DNA of 6,766 bases from Nitrospiria bacterium (GCA_030430725.1 JAUIKP010000179.1:1-6766); one strand, 5' to 3'; shown: positions 1 through 5,232, counted from the stretch's first letter. Translations and numbers: made by a program. The notes: generated from the letters alone by a model not told the origin.

Positions 1-65
1 CCCGGGAACTCTTGAAGTTTCTCCCACGTCATCTTAGGGGTATGGTGAATGATTGCTTTGCTCAT
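1..65 (-). CDS. 5' end of a gene, possibly a small cupin-domain protein (partial)
   Basis: Read on the minus strand, an ATG at 65-63 is preceded at 8 nt by a near-perfect Shine-Dalgarno, AAGGAGG (complement of 74-80). The frame then stays open to the left edge, giving 21 residues that begin MSKAIIHHTPKMTWE and continue KLQEFPG. The rest lies outside the window. A short start followed by an HHT...W...FPG pattern resembles the N-terminus of ChrR-type cupin proteins, but this is recall from very little sequence and should be treated as a guess. The strong SD and uninterrupted frame make the gene itself likely. Confidence 0.55.
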   Translation of the reverse strand, partial: MSKAIIHHTPKMTWEKLQEFP

Positions 66-349
66 CAGTCTCGCCTCCTTTGATTTCAACAGCAGTCGCT
101 CTTGAAGACCTCTCACTTTTTTTTAAGAATATCTTCACACAAGGCACTCGCTCCGGATGGCCGGATTCAAGTTCTGGAAACATCCTTGCGCTCCTCTGGG
201 AAATTTACTCACCCCTTACGATTCACGGCTTCTCACAATGAGTTCCCGATTACACCTGTCGGGAATGACGAGAACGCTTTCATTTTCACCACCTAACATG
301 TTCCCCATTCTTCAGGTACTCTCCGGAAGCGCATGATTATTTTCTTCAA
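66..349. other. Intergenic region between the cytochrome gene and the partial left-hand gene
   Basis: Both flanking genes are on the minus strand, so this is the 3' flank of the cytochrome gene and the leader of the gene ending at 65. Besides the Shine-Dalgarno at 74-80 it holds one copy of a small dispersed repeat (243-270), an A8 run in the minus sense near 117-124, and a short inverted repeat TCCGG/CCGGA (152-156/161-165). Open frames here on both strands lack ribosome sites and have no protein-like composition. I see no convincing terminator for the cytochrome gene and no clear -10/-35 pair. Confidence 0.6.
243..270. repeat. Small dispersed intergenic repeat, copy 1 (TTCCCGA...TCGGGAATGACG)
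   Basis: The 7-base inverted repeat TTCCCGA (243-249) / TCGGGAA (259-265), with a 9-base loop, is followed by TGACG. Bases 245-270 match 3788-3813 at 20 of 26 positions, including an identical ten-base GGGAATGACG end. TCCCGATTAC (244-253) recurs exactly at 3868-3877. All copies lie between genes. There is no T-run on either strand after the stem, so it is a palindromic repeat of REP/MITE type rather than an intrinsic terminator. Confidence 0.6.
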
Positions 350-1288
350 TTAAGACTTTCCCTCATGCTCGTCATATTCATCGTGCTTTTCTTTTTCGTC
401 ATGTTCGTCATGTCCTCCCTTCGAACAACATTCCTTATCCTCGCTTTTATGTCCACTCCCTTTCCCTTTGCGTTTCCGTTTATGTTTTTGCTTTTCCTTG
501 TCCTCTTTCTTTTCACTCGCCATCACCGCTCCACTTTCACTATTCACCTTCACTTCCATGACCTCTGCTTCTTGGGTCACAACCTCGATCTCCCAATACG
601 GCTGCATTTCTTTCATCTCAAATTCCACTTCAATGGCGGTTCCCGCCACATGTTCAGTGGCAATTTTGACGGCTTGCTCCATGGTGATGGCAGCCGTACG
701 GGCTTGAGCAGCTTTTTCCAGTATGTCATCCGATAACTTCCCCTGATGCCCTCCACCACCGGACCCATGACCTTCCCCATCATGACCTTTTTTGTGTCCA
801 TGGCCATGCTGTTCCTTCTGGCCATCCATCCCTTCTGAATCTTGATGGTCATCATGCCCGCCGGGAAAACTCGCCTCGTATTGCATCACTGCCCAGATTT
901 CCTCATCAGACAGCAGACCTCCAAAGGGAATCATGGCTGATCCCGGCGACCCGTATTTGATAACCCAAAACACTTCACCTTCGGTTCGGTGCTTCCAGAA
1001 TCCACGTGAACGAAAGATTCTCGGCGGAGGATTCAATCCGGCCGCTCCGGGGCCATCACCACGCCCCTTGATTCCATGACAATTCACACACGTTCCCTTA
1101 CCCTCATAAATGGCCTTGCCTTGCTCTAGGATATCCGGAGAATCCGGGAGGGGATTTTTTAAAGCTCGAGCTTCCTCCAGCTTGTCCGCCGGCACTCGTG
1201 CTTTCTTCATCTGCTGCCCGGCAGCGATGGCGAGACTACCCATCAATGAGCACACCATCAAAAATAATGCAAAATGCTTGAGCCGCAT
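350..1288 (-). CDS. Exported monohaem cytochrome c fused to a PepSY domain and a metal-binding-type tail
   Basis: This 312-residue protein should act in the periplasm. Residues 1-23 form a signal peptide: MRLKH, a hydrophobic core, then AIAA before G24. Residues ~50-141 are a class I cytochrome c domain with haem motif CVNCH (67-71), an LNPPPR stretch (85-90), and a likely axial Met119 in GSAMIPFGG followed by the usual LSDEEIWAVMQY helix. Residues 145-181 are a Gly/His linker with eight His. Residues ~186-258 match PepSY: an ITMEQAVKIA helix, then strands with PYWEIEV and EVKVNSESGAV. Residues 260-312 are rich in Lys, His, Asp and Glu, with Cys287-Cys288. The domain calls rest on motifs; a role in electron transfer coupled to metal sensing or binding is inference. 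Two adjacent ATGs exist (1291 and 1288). AGGAGG (1299-1294) sits 5 nt from the second and only 2 nt from the first, so 1288 is preferred. The gene is 151 nt downstream of the DUF2934 stop and is probably a separate transcription unit. Confidence 0.88.
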   Translation of the reverse strand: MRLKHFALFLMVCSLMGSLAIAAGQQMKKARVPADKLEEARALKNPLPDSPDILEQGKAIYEGKGTCVNCHGIKGRGDGPGAAGLNPPPRIFRSRGFWKHRTEGEVFWVIKYGSPGSAMIPFGGLLSDEEIWAVMQYEASFPGGHDDHQDSEGMDGQKEQHGHGHKKGHDGEGHGSGGGGHQGKLSDDILEKAAQARTAAITMEQAVKIATEHVAGTAIEVEFEMKEMQPYWEIEVVTQEAEVMEVKVNSESGAVMASEKKEDKEKQKHKRKRKGKGSGHKSEDKECCSKGGHDEHDEKEKHDEYDEHEGKS

Positions 1289-1314
1289 CATCCCCTCCTT
1301 TGATTTTTTCCTTT

Positions 1315-1328
1315 AGGCTTCACAGCCT
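1315..1328 (-). other. Short hairpin in the leader of the cytochrome gene
   Basis: AGGCT (1315-1319) and AGCCT (1324-1328) form a perfect 5-bp stem with a 4-base loop. It lies about 15 nt upstream of the cytochrome Shine-Dalgarno on the minus strand. No T-run follows in that direction, so it is not a terminator. A regulatory role is possible but unsupported, and a stem this short can occur by chance. Confidence 0.25.
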
Positions 1329-1352
1329 TTAACACTTCCGATTCCACCGTTC

Positions 1353-1367
1353 AATCGGGGATCTCTC
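1353..1367. repeat. Fragment of the dispersed intergenic repeat (half copy)
   Basis: On the minus strand this reads GAGAGATCCCCGATT. It matches GAGAGATCCCGATT at 3862-3875 apart from one extra C. The GGGAATGACG half seen in fuller copies is absent. A separate CCGATT/AATCGG inverted repeat (1338-1343/1353-1358) overlaps it. Confidence 0.35.
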
Positions 1368-1407
1368 CTAGCATTGTGAGATAAGGATCTGAATTCAACC
1401 GCATGCA

Positions 1408-1425
1408 TAAGAACTTTGGTTCTTA
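1408..1425. other. Perfect 7-bp hairpin just past the 3' end of the manC-like operon
   Basis: TAAGAAC (1408-1414) pairs with GTTCTTA (1419-1425) around a TTTG loop. It begins 14 nt after the DUF2934 stop in the direction of transcription. The stem is AT-rich and has no U-tract after it on the minus strand, so it is a weak terminator candidate at best. It may instead be an RNA-end stabiliser or a protein site. In the minus sense its AGAACCAAA core also occurs in the hairpin in the operon's leader (2746-2770). Confidence 0.4.
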
Positions 1426-1439
1426 ATGCTCAATGGTCC

Positions 1440-1742
1440 TCATGGGGAGGCCAATATCTGACGTTCAGCTTCGAACCAGTCGGCTTGATCTTCCCCATGG
1501 CAGCCTCCTCGCTGCTCGTAAAGTTCATGCGCTCGGAGGGCAATCCGAGCGTTAAGATTATTCTCCGTTGATGTTTGGCTATACTCAGAAAAATCTTCAG
1601 AGAAGCCAGTGTCCTTATCTGAGTCGACCGATCTGGAGGACTTGGACTTTCTTTTTTTGGGCAGAACAGCTTTTCCGGATTCCGAATCGAAACCCGTGCG
1701 GTTCGACTTTTCACCGCCAAAGGTCTGTGGTGTCGGTCGCAT
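1440..1742 (-). CDS. DUF2934 domain protein, translationally coupled to the upstream manC-like gene
   Basis: This 100-residue protein has no signal peptide or membrane segment. Residues 1-60 are polar and low-complexity, with a basic/serine patch KKRKSKSS (29-36), and look disordered. Residues ~66-97 match DUF2934: RIALRAHELYEQRGG, then HG-ED-ADWFEAE. The domain is common in soil and Nitrospira-type bacteria and has no established function. GGAGG (1754-1750) is 7 nt before the ATG at 1742 and 4 nt before an adjacent in-frame ATG at 1745, so either start may be used. The 1745 ATG overlaps the upstream TGA as ATGA and the 1742 ATG as TGATG. Both imply termination-reinitiation coupling with the guanylyltransferase gene. 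Functional partnership is inferred from that arrangement only. Confidence 0.85.
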   Translation of the reverse strand: MRPTPQTFGGEKSNRTGFDSESGKAVLPKKRKSKSSRSVDSDKDTGFSEDFSEYSQTSTENNLNARIALRAHELYEQRGGCHGEDQADWFEAERQILASP

Positions 1743-2725
1743 CATGAAACCTCCATTAAATGTTTTTCGCCGCGTGCACGACGCGATTCCACACATTCCA
1801 ATTCAAACGCCGGGATTTTTCCTATCGCGCGAATAGTGTCAGCGATACGATCGGGCCGACCCCAGTCGCTCCACAGGACATTTTTGAGTTCAAGCACTCC
1901 AACCGATTCAGGGGCACAACCCAAAAGATCGGATGAAAAATTCCGCTTCGGCATATCATGATAGATTTCACGAAGAGTCCGACTTTCCTGAGGTGTGCCT
2001 ATGGATTTTTCCAATTGTTCAAACCGTTCCATGACTTCGGGCAAACATTTCCACCCCGATCTCCATAAGGTCTCCACTTTGGCGGTCATGATGAAGGTAT
2101 TCCAAAGCGCCCCATGAGCCTCGGCGGCTAGCCCCTGGATCGCGTTTGGTTTCTCGAGAAAGGCATCCACCCGTCTCACGCAAAGCCCGCCACTTGCTCC
2201 CAGGGGTCCTCCTGGTTCGATCCATCCATACTCGAGTTCAAGAGACGTAGGCCTGACACCGAGGATCATGATTCGATCTTGGAAGATGGCGGCCGCATGC
2301 ATAGCCTTCTCAACCGTGTCCATCAATCGATGTTCGGGGAATACAAAATGGTCTGCTGGATACAGCACCACCGTCGCATGGGGATTCCGGGCCCGAATGT
2401 ACGTTAAGGGAAGAAAAATTCCGGCAGCCGTCTCACAGTTCCGAGGTTGTCCAATCACCTGGCCACAGGATCGATTCGCCGACTGAGATATCACTTCTCG
2501 AAAGTGGTTCTGAGCAATAACGGTTATTTTGTGTTCAGGATGGGTCAAGAGGTCTGCACGATCCCACGTATGTTGCAACATGGAACGATGGCCTACAAAT
2601 GAACAATACTGTTTGGGCTTGTGATACCCCAGCCACTGCTCAATAAACGGACGGGTTCGCTCCCCTTCTCCTCCAGCCAAGATCACTGACCAGCGTTCTC
2701 CCTCATCCATGTTCTGGTCTTTCAT
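1742..2725 (-). CDS. ManC-like mannose-1-phosphate guanylyltransferase (nucleotidyltransferase domain only)
   Basis: This 327-residue cytoplasmic enzyme of the sugar-nucleotide pyrophosphorylase superfamily probably makes GDP-mannose from mannose-1-phosphate and GTP for surface polysaccharide. Visible landmarks are VILAGGEGERTRP (14-26, nucleotide-binding loop), KPKQY (36-40), PADHF (123-127, in the position of the metal-binding Asp), EYGWIEPG (165-172), FLEKP (189-193) and LWNTFIM (207-213). The loop differs from the textbook GGxGTRLWP form, which suggests a subfamily whose sugar or nucleotide could differ. The C-terminal cupin-like phosphomannose isomerase domain of bifunctional ManC enzymes is absent. 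The ATG at 2725 has AAAGGG 6 nt upstream. A TTG at 2749 would lie inside a hairpin and has no SD, and an ATG at 2710 has none either. It is the first gene of a two-gene operon with the DUF2934 gene. Confidence 0.85.
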   Translation of the reverse strand: MKDQNMDEGERWSVILAGGEGERTRPFIEQWLGYHKPKQYCSFVGHRSMLQHTWDRADLLTHPEHKITVIAQNHFREVISQSANRSCGQVIGQPRNCETAAGIFLPLTYIRARNPHATVVLYPADHFVFPEHRLMDTVEKAMHAAAIFQDRIMILGVRPTSLELEYGWIEPGGPLGASGGLCVRRVDAFLEKPNAIQGLAAEAHGALWNTFIMTAKVETLWRSGWKCLPEVMERFEQLEKSIGTPQESRTLREIYHDMPKRNFSSDLLGCAPESVGVLELKNVLWSDWGRPDRIADTIRAIGKIPAFELECVESRRARGEKHLMEVS

Positions 2726-2745
2726 GAATTTCCCTTTCAGTGAAC

Positions 2746-2770
2746 CCAAGAACCTTTTTTTTGGTTCTGG
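2746..2770 (-). promoter_or_regulatory. Hairpin with an A8 loop in the manC-like gene leader
   Basis: AGAACC (2749-2754) pairs with GGTTCT (2763-2768) across an eight-base homopolymer loop, T8 on plus and A8 in the mRNA sense. CC (2746-2747) and GG (2769-2770) extend the stem past one bulged A. The structure ends 20 nt before the chosen ATG, just upstream of the weak ribosome site, where a hairpin could affect initiation. The structure is seen directly; a regulatory role is inference. Confidence 0.4.
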
Positions 2771-2889
2771 GAGTGCAACAGGGTAGTCATCGATCAGTTC
2801 TTTTGTGTTTCGTTTTCCCCAATTATGTTTTCTTATTTTGTTTTCAAGATCAGTGCCATCATGGAAAATTCCTTTTATAGAGAGCTTTT

Positions 2890-2902
2890 GGCGTCAGGCA
2901 CC
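2890..2902. repeat. Possible REP-like core motif GGCGTCAGGCACC
   Basis: The motif is one base from the palindromic-type core GGTGTCAGGCACC, which I recall from repeats and IS200-like (REP-associated tyrosine) transposase remnants, and it is followed by ATTTTC. The outer arms are not complementary here, and no other copy was found in the window, so this is at most an eroded half-site. Confidence 0.2.
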
Positions 2903-3212
2903 ATTTTCGATCCCCAGACCAATGACGCATTTGGCGACCAAAATTTCAGCAAGGAAGTGGCAAATATCTACAGTTTTTGACCTGGAATAATATAGATAGC
3001 GTGAACATGAAGAAGGTCGGCCCAACAGTAACGTGTGAGTCTTCCTCCCATCATCTGGCCGTTCATCCCGAATTATGGGTCAAAAACATCGAACTGTGGA
3101 TTTCGCTGGCATGTTTTAAGCAATAGCCCAGGTGTGAGGAAGTCACTGTTGAGTTTTTCTGTGGGTCGGTTGTCAGCCCCCCCTTCCGGCAAAATTATGG
3201 GAGGTGTTTCGC

Positions 3213-3683
3213 ATGCTTGACGACAACACCAAGGCGATGATCTTGGAAGCCCTGATCGATGAATATAAGTCGCGCGCCTTCTATCGGCTCGTCGTTAAAA
3301 ATTTCGGCGAGGTAAGGCCATTCATCAATATCGTGGAAGCGGAGGAGACCCATGCGCGGGCACTCGAAATTCTGTGTGGCCACTTCGGCATTCCGTTGCC
3401 CAAAGATGACTGGGAAGAGAAGCTTGAGCCTCCATCGTCTGTGCTCGAAGCCTGTCGGGCCGGCATTCAAGGGGAACACGACAATATCGCGATGTATGAC
3501 CGCTTTCTCAAGCAGACGAAGGTCCCCGAAGTTCTCGCACTCTTCCAACGCCTGGAGGCTGCCTCGCGCCAGCACCATTTACCAGCATTTGAACGCTGTG
3601 TCGCTCGAGACGGCAAGACCGGTAGAGGAGCGAAGCTTGGCCGATTACGGGCAGGTCGGCATGGAAGACGAGATGCCCCCTAA
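3213..3683 (+). CDS. Ferritin-like di-iron protein (DUF2202/rubrerythrin-like)
   Basis: This 156-residue cytoplasmic protein has a predicted four-helix bundle. Candidate di-iron ligands are Glu17 in DEYKSRAFY, Glu44 and His47 in AEETHARAL, Glu88 in GEHDN, and Glu115 with His121/His122 in LEAASRQHHLPAF. This spacing of carboxylates and ExxH motifs is typical of ferritin-like proteins, and the DEY-RA-Y, PF-NI-AE and HLPAF patterns recall DUF2202. A role in iron or peroxide handling is inferred. GGGAGG (3199-3204) is 8 nt before the ATG at 3213. A GTG at 3204 overlaps that SD and is unlikely. From about residue 131 the frame turns Arg/Gly-rich with poorer third-base G/C use, while the +1 frame stays open to a TAG at 3697-3699, so the tail may be frameshifted. 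It has no same-strand operon partner close by. Confidence 0.85.
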   Translation: MLDDNTKAMILEALIDEYKSRAFYRLVVKNFGEVRPFINIVEAEETHARALEILCGHFGIPLPKDDWEEKLEPPSSVLEACRAGIQGEHDNIAMYDRFLKQTKVPEVLALFQRLEAASRQHHLPAFERCVARDGKTGRGAKLGRLRAGRHGRRDAP

Positions 3684-3716
3684 ACGAGGGGTTGATTAGA
3701 ACATCGGGATTTTTTC
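3672..3716 (+). terminator. Weak candidate terminator after the ferritin-like gene
   Basis: CCCC (3676-3679) and GGGG (3688-3691) can pair, with GATG (3672-3675) and CATC (3702-3705) as a possible outer stem. A TTTTTT run follows at 3710-3715. The gap between the inner stem and the T-run, the unpaired bases and the overlap with the stop codon make this a poor intrinsic terminator. Confidence 0.22.
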
Positions 3717-3781
3717 ATTTATCACACGTGTCATCATCCCTATCGTTGAGTAGATGGGATCCATCCGAAAAAAAACCAAGA

Positions 3782-3813
3782 GAGATGTCCGATAACGAAT
3801 GTTGGGAATGACG
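3782..3813. repeat. Dispersed intergenic repeat, copy 2
   Basis: Bases 3788-3813 align without gaps to 245-270 with 20 of 26 identities, ending in the same GGGAATGACG. The preceding GAGAT also precedes the half copy at 3868. The stem is degraded (TCCGATAAC opposite GTTGGGA), so this copy has drifted from the palindrome seen at 243-265. Confidence 0.55.
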
Positions 3814-3861
3814 GGAGGGGAGGAGAGATTCGCAACAAATACTATTGGGGTTGGTGAGAAA

Positions 3862-3877
3862 GAGAGATCCCGATTAC
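3862..3877. repeat. Dispersed intergenic repeat, half copy
   Basis: GAGAGATCCCGATTAC shares TCCCGATTAC exactly with 244-253 and nearly matches the fragment at 1353-1367 (reverse strand). The GGGAATGACG half does not follow it. It lies 49 bases after copy 2, so the two may be parts of one decayed compound element. Confidence 0.4.
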
Positions 3878-3938
3878 CCTGAAGGCCTTTCGTTTTTTAC
3901 AGGCAAACCGGTCTTCCGCGATTTGACACTGCTTGAAA

Positions 3939-3967
3939 TTGTCCGATGAATTTTAGATTTTTATAAT
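3939..3967 (+). promoter_or_regulatory. Sigma70-type promoter for the lipoprotein gene
   Basis: TTGTCC (3939-3944, four of six matches to TTGACA) and a perfect TATAAT (3962-3967) are separated by exactly 17 bases. Transcription would start near 3974, giving a leader of about 50 nt before the GTG at 4023. A perfect TTGACA at 3923-3928 is too far from this -10 box. The short inverted repeat TTAT/ATAA (3961-3964/3970-3973) straddles the -10. Confidence 0.5.
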
Positions 3968-4022
3968 TGATAACATCCTCATTACGTCTGGAAACACAAA
4001 ACATTACCAGTAGAAACATCAG

Positions 4023-5201
4023 GTGAAACGCGGACCCCGTTTCTTCATCACAGGCATCTTCCCTTTCGTGTTAGCAGGATGTCTTTCTCCAATCACGATG
4101 CAACATGCCGTTATTGCCTATGATCATGCCGTCATTCGCGCCCAGACTGAACAACTGCTCTTGAATATTGTCCGCGCTCATGCGCATCGTCCCGTGCATT
4201 TTACGGCTGTCTCGAATGTGGCAGCGACCTTTAACTTTCAAGTGAATGCCGGGGCAACCCCTCCGCTTGGAGGGCTGGACGGTGGGTTCCTCCTCTCTCC
4301 GATTTTTGGAGGGAGCATTTCAGAAAATCCGACCATTAGCATTGTCCCAATAGAGGGGCAAGAATTTACGAAGCGACTGTTGACGCCCATGAATGAAGCC
4401 ACGCTGATCTCACTTATGCGACAGGGAACGGGAATCGACATGCTCCTTCGTCTCATGGCCGGAGAACTTCGAAAAGTCGATGGGGAACAGGAAATAAGTT
4501 TTTTGAACCTCCCGAGCCGGAAGGGTTTGTATGAAGAATTTCGTAAGCGCGTCCTCCACCTGGCCTCGCTGCAGCAGTCGAATCAGTTGTTCATCGAACC
4601 CTTAACCTTTGATCAAACGTGGATCGTGCATTTCACTGCTGCAGAAGCGTTGGAGGCTGTGGAAAAAGGCTACCATATCACCTATGACCCCAAACAAGAC
4701 GTGTACCTGTTAAGACGACATGTCACCGGACGAGTGGTGATTACCAATTATGATCCTGAGTTCATTCCCAATACCGAGCGTGTCGAGCTTGAAGAAGAAG
4801 CCCATACGGGCCTGCCGAACGATCTGCTTGTGGACATTCGTCCAGGTTTTCCAGGCGGAGAGTATCCATTACATGGAAAGTTTCGGCTGCGAAGTTTTCA
4901 TTCCATGTTGAATTTTTTAGCGAGAGGCATTGAGGAGGAACCAGAATATGATGTGCCGAACGATCCGCGAACCAAGCCGATTCCATTTAACCCTGCGCAC
5001 ACGCTTCACATTCTCAAGACTCAGAAATCCCCTGAAACCGCAGCGCTCGAAGTAAAATATAACGGCGCTCACTACTTCATCCAAGATGACTCAACTCACA
5101 GTTGGAATCAAGAGACCTTTCGCCTGCTCTATCAGCTATTTCAAATGACTGTCACAGAGGTCTTAGGAGTCCATGTCCCCAGAATTACTATTGCGAAGTA
5201 A
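4023..5201 (+). CDS. Lipoprotein of unknown function, probably outer-membrane anchored
   Basis: This 392-residue protein matches no family to which I can assign a function. The N-terminus is a lipoprotein signal: MKRGPR, a hydrophobic stretch, then lipobox LAGC with Cys20 as the modified residue. Leu21 rather than Asp after it fits outer-membrane sorting under the Enterobacteria +2 rule. Residues ~30-70 hold a conserved-looking block (AYDHAVIRAQTEQLLLNIVRA, with HFTAVSNVAATF nearby), and a Gly-rich stretch (76-97) follows. Residues ~105-250 mix helices and strands, and the acidic segment ERVELEEEAHTG follows. The C-terminal third has HSMLNFLARGIEEEPEY and a terminal SWNQETFRLLYQLFQMTV helix. 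An in-frame TAG at 4011 fixes GTG 4023 as the only start that keeps the signal peptide, yet no good Shine-Dalgarno precedes it. It is a single gene behind its own promoter, convergent with the phosphorylase gene. Confidence 0.85.
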   Translation: MKRGPRFFITGIFPFVLAGCLSPITMQHAVIAYDHAVIRAQTEQLLLNIVRAHAHRPVHFTAVSNVAATFNFQVNAGATPPLGGLDGGFLLSPIFGGSISENPTISIVPIEGQEFTKRLLTPMNEATLISLMRQGTGIDMLLRLMAGELRKVDGEQEISFLNLPSRKGLYEEFRKRVLHLASLQQSNQLFIEPLTFDQTWIVHFTAAEALEAVEKGYHITYDPKQDVYLLRRHVTGRVVITNYDPEFIPNTERVELEEEAHTGLPNDLLVDIRPGFPGGEYPLHGKFRLRSFHSMLNFLARGIEEEPEYDVPNDPRTKPIPFNPAHTLHILKTQKSPETAALEVKYNGAHYFIQDDSTHSWNQETFRLLYQLFQMTVTEVLGVHVPRITIAK

Positions 5202-5232
5202 GCCAAAACGAAAAGAAAAGCCCACCCGCCAG

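Larger units (their letters stand above)
2726..3212. other. Divergent intergenic region between the manC-like operon and the ferritin-like gene
   Basis: This ~490-base region must hold promoters for both directions, but I could not assign a convincing -35/-10 pair to either. It holds a leader hairpin (2746-2770), a REP-like GGCGTCAGGCACC core (2890-2902), and the ferritin Shine-Dalgarno at its right end (3199-3204). A 39-codon plus-strand frame at 3007-3126 ends in a somewhat protein-like stretch (VHPELWVKNIELWISL). It has no ribosome site and no recognisable family, and may be a gene remnant or chance. A 61-codon frame at 2805-2990 shows no coding signals. Confidence 0.5.
3684..4022. other. 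Intergenic region upstream of the lipoprotein gene
   Basis: This 339-base spacer between two plus-strand genes contains two copies or fragments of the dispersed repeat (3782-3813 and 3862-3877), a perfect palindrome AAGGCCTT (3882-3889) followed by CGTTTTTT, and a sigma70-like promoter (3939-3967). I see no coding frame with a ribosome site. Base composition turns AT-rich from ~3930, consistent with a promoter zone. Confidence 0.55.

Noticed and set aside
243..299. 27-codon minus-strand frame (MLGGENESVLVIPDR...) across the dispersed repeat
   Set aside because: It has no true Shine-Dalgarno, and much of it is translation of the repeat element, so it is unlikely to be a gene.
365..736. Long plus-strand frame rich in Phe and Leu opposite the cytochrome gene
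   Set aside because: It is the antisense of the Lys/His/Glu-rich tail, PepSY domain and linker; its composition follows from that. The minus frame has a signal peptide, haem motif and SD.
1430..1720. 96-codon minus-strand frame overlapping the DUF2934 gene
   Set aside because: It lacks a ribosome site and family match, while the overlapping frame has a strong SD, coupling to the upstream stop and a DUF2934 domain.
2842..2905. TTGAAA...CATAAT and TATAAAAGG sequences on the minus strand as manC promoters
   Set aside because: The first pair is only 14 bases apart and the second has no usable -35, so no promoter was called.
3195..3578. 127-codon minus-strand frame opposite the ferritin-like gene
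   Set aside because: It is a mirror frame of a gene with clear di-iron motifs and SD, with no ribosome site of its own.
3882..3898. AAGGCCTT palindrome followed by a T-run as a terminator
   Set aside because: The palindrome has no loop, so it cannot form a normal RNA hairpin. It is also over 190 bases past the ferritin stop.
3923..3938. TTGACA (3923-3928) or TTGAAA (3933-3938) as the -35 box for the lipoprotein promoter
   Set aside because: The spacings to TATAAT at 3962 are 33 and 23 bases, too long. TTGTCC at 3939 has the standard 17. A second upstream promoter with TTGACA would have only a poor -10 (ATGAAT).
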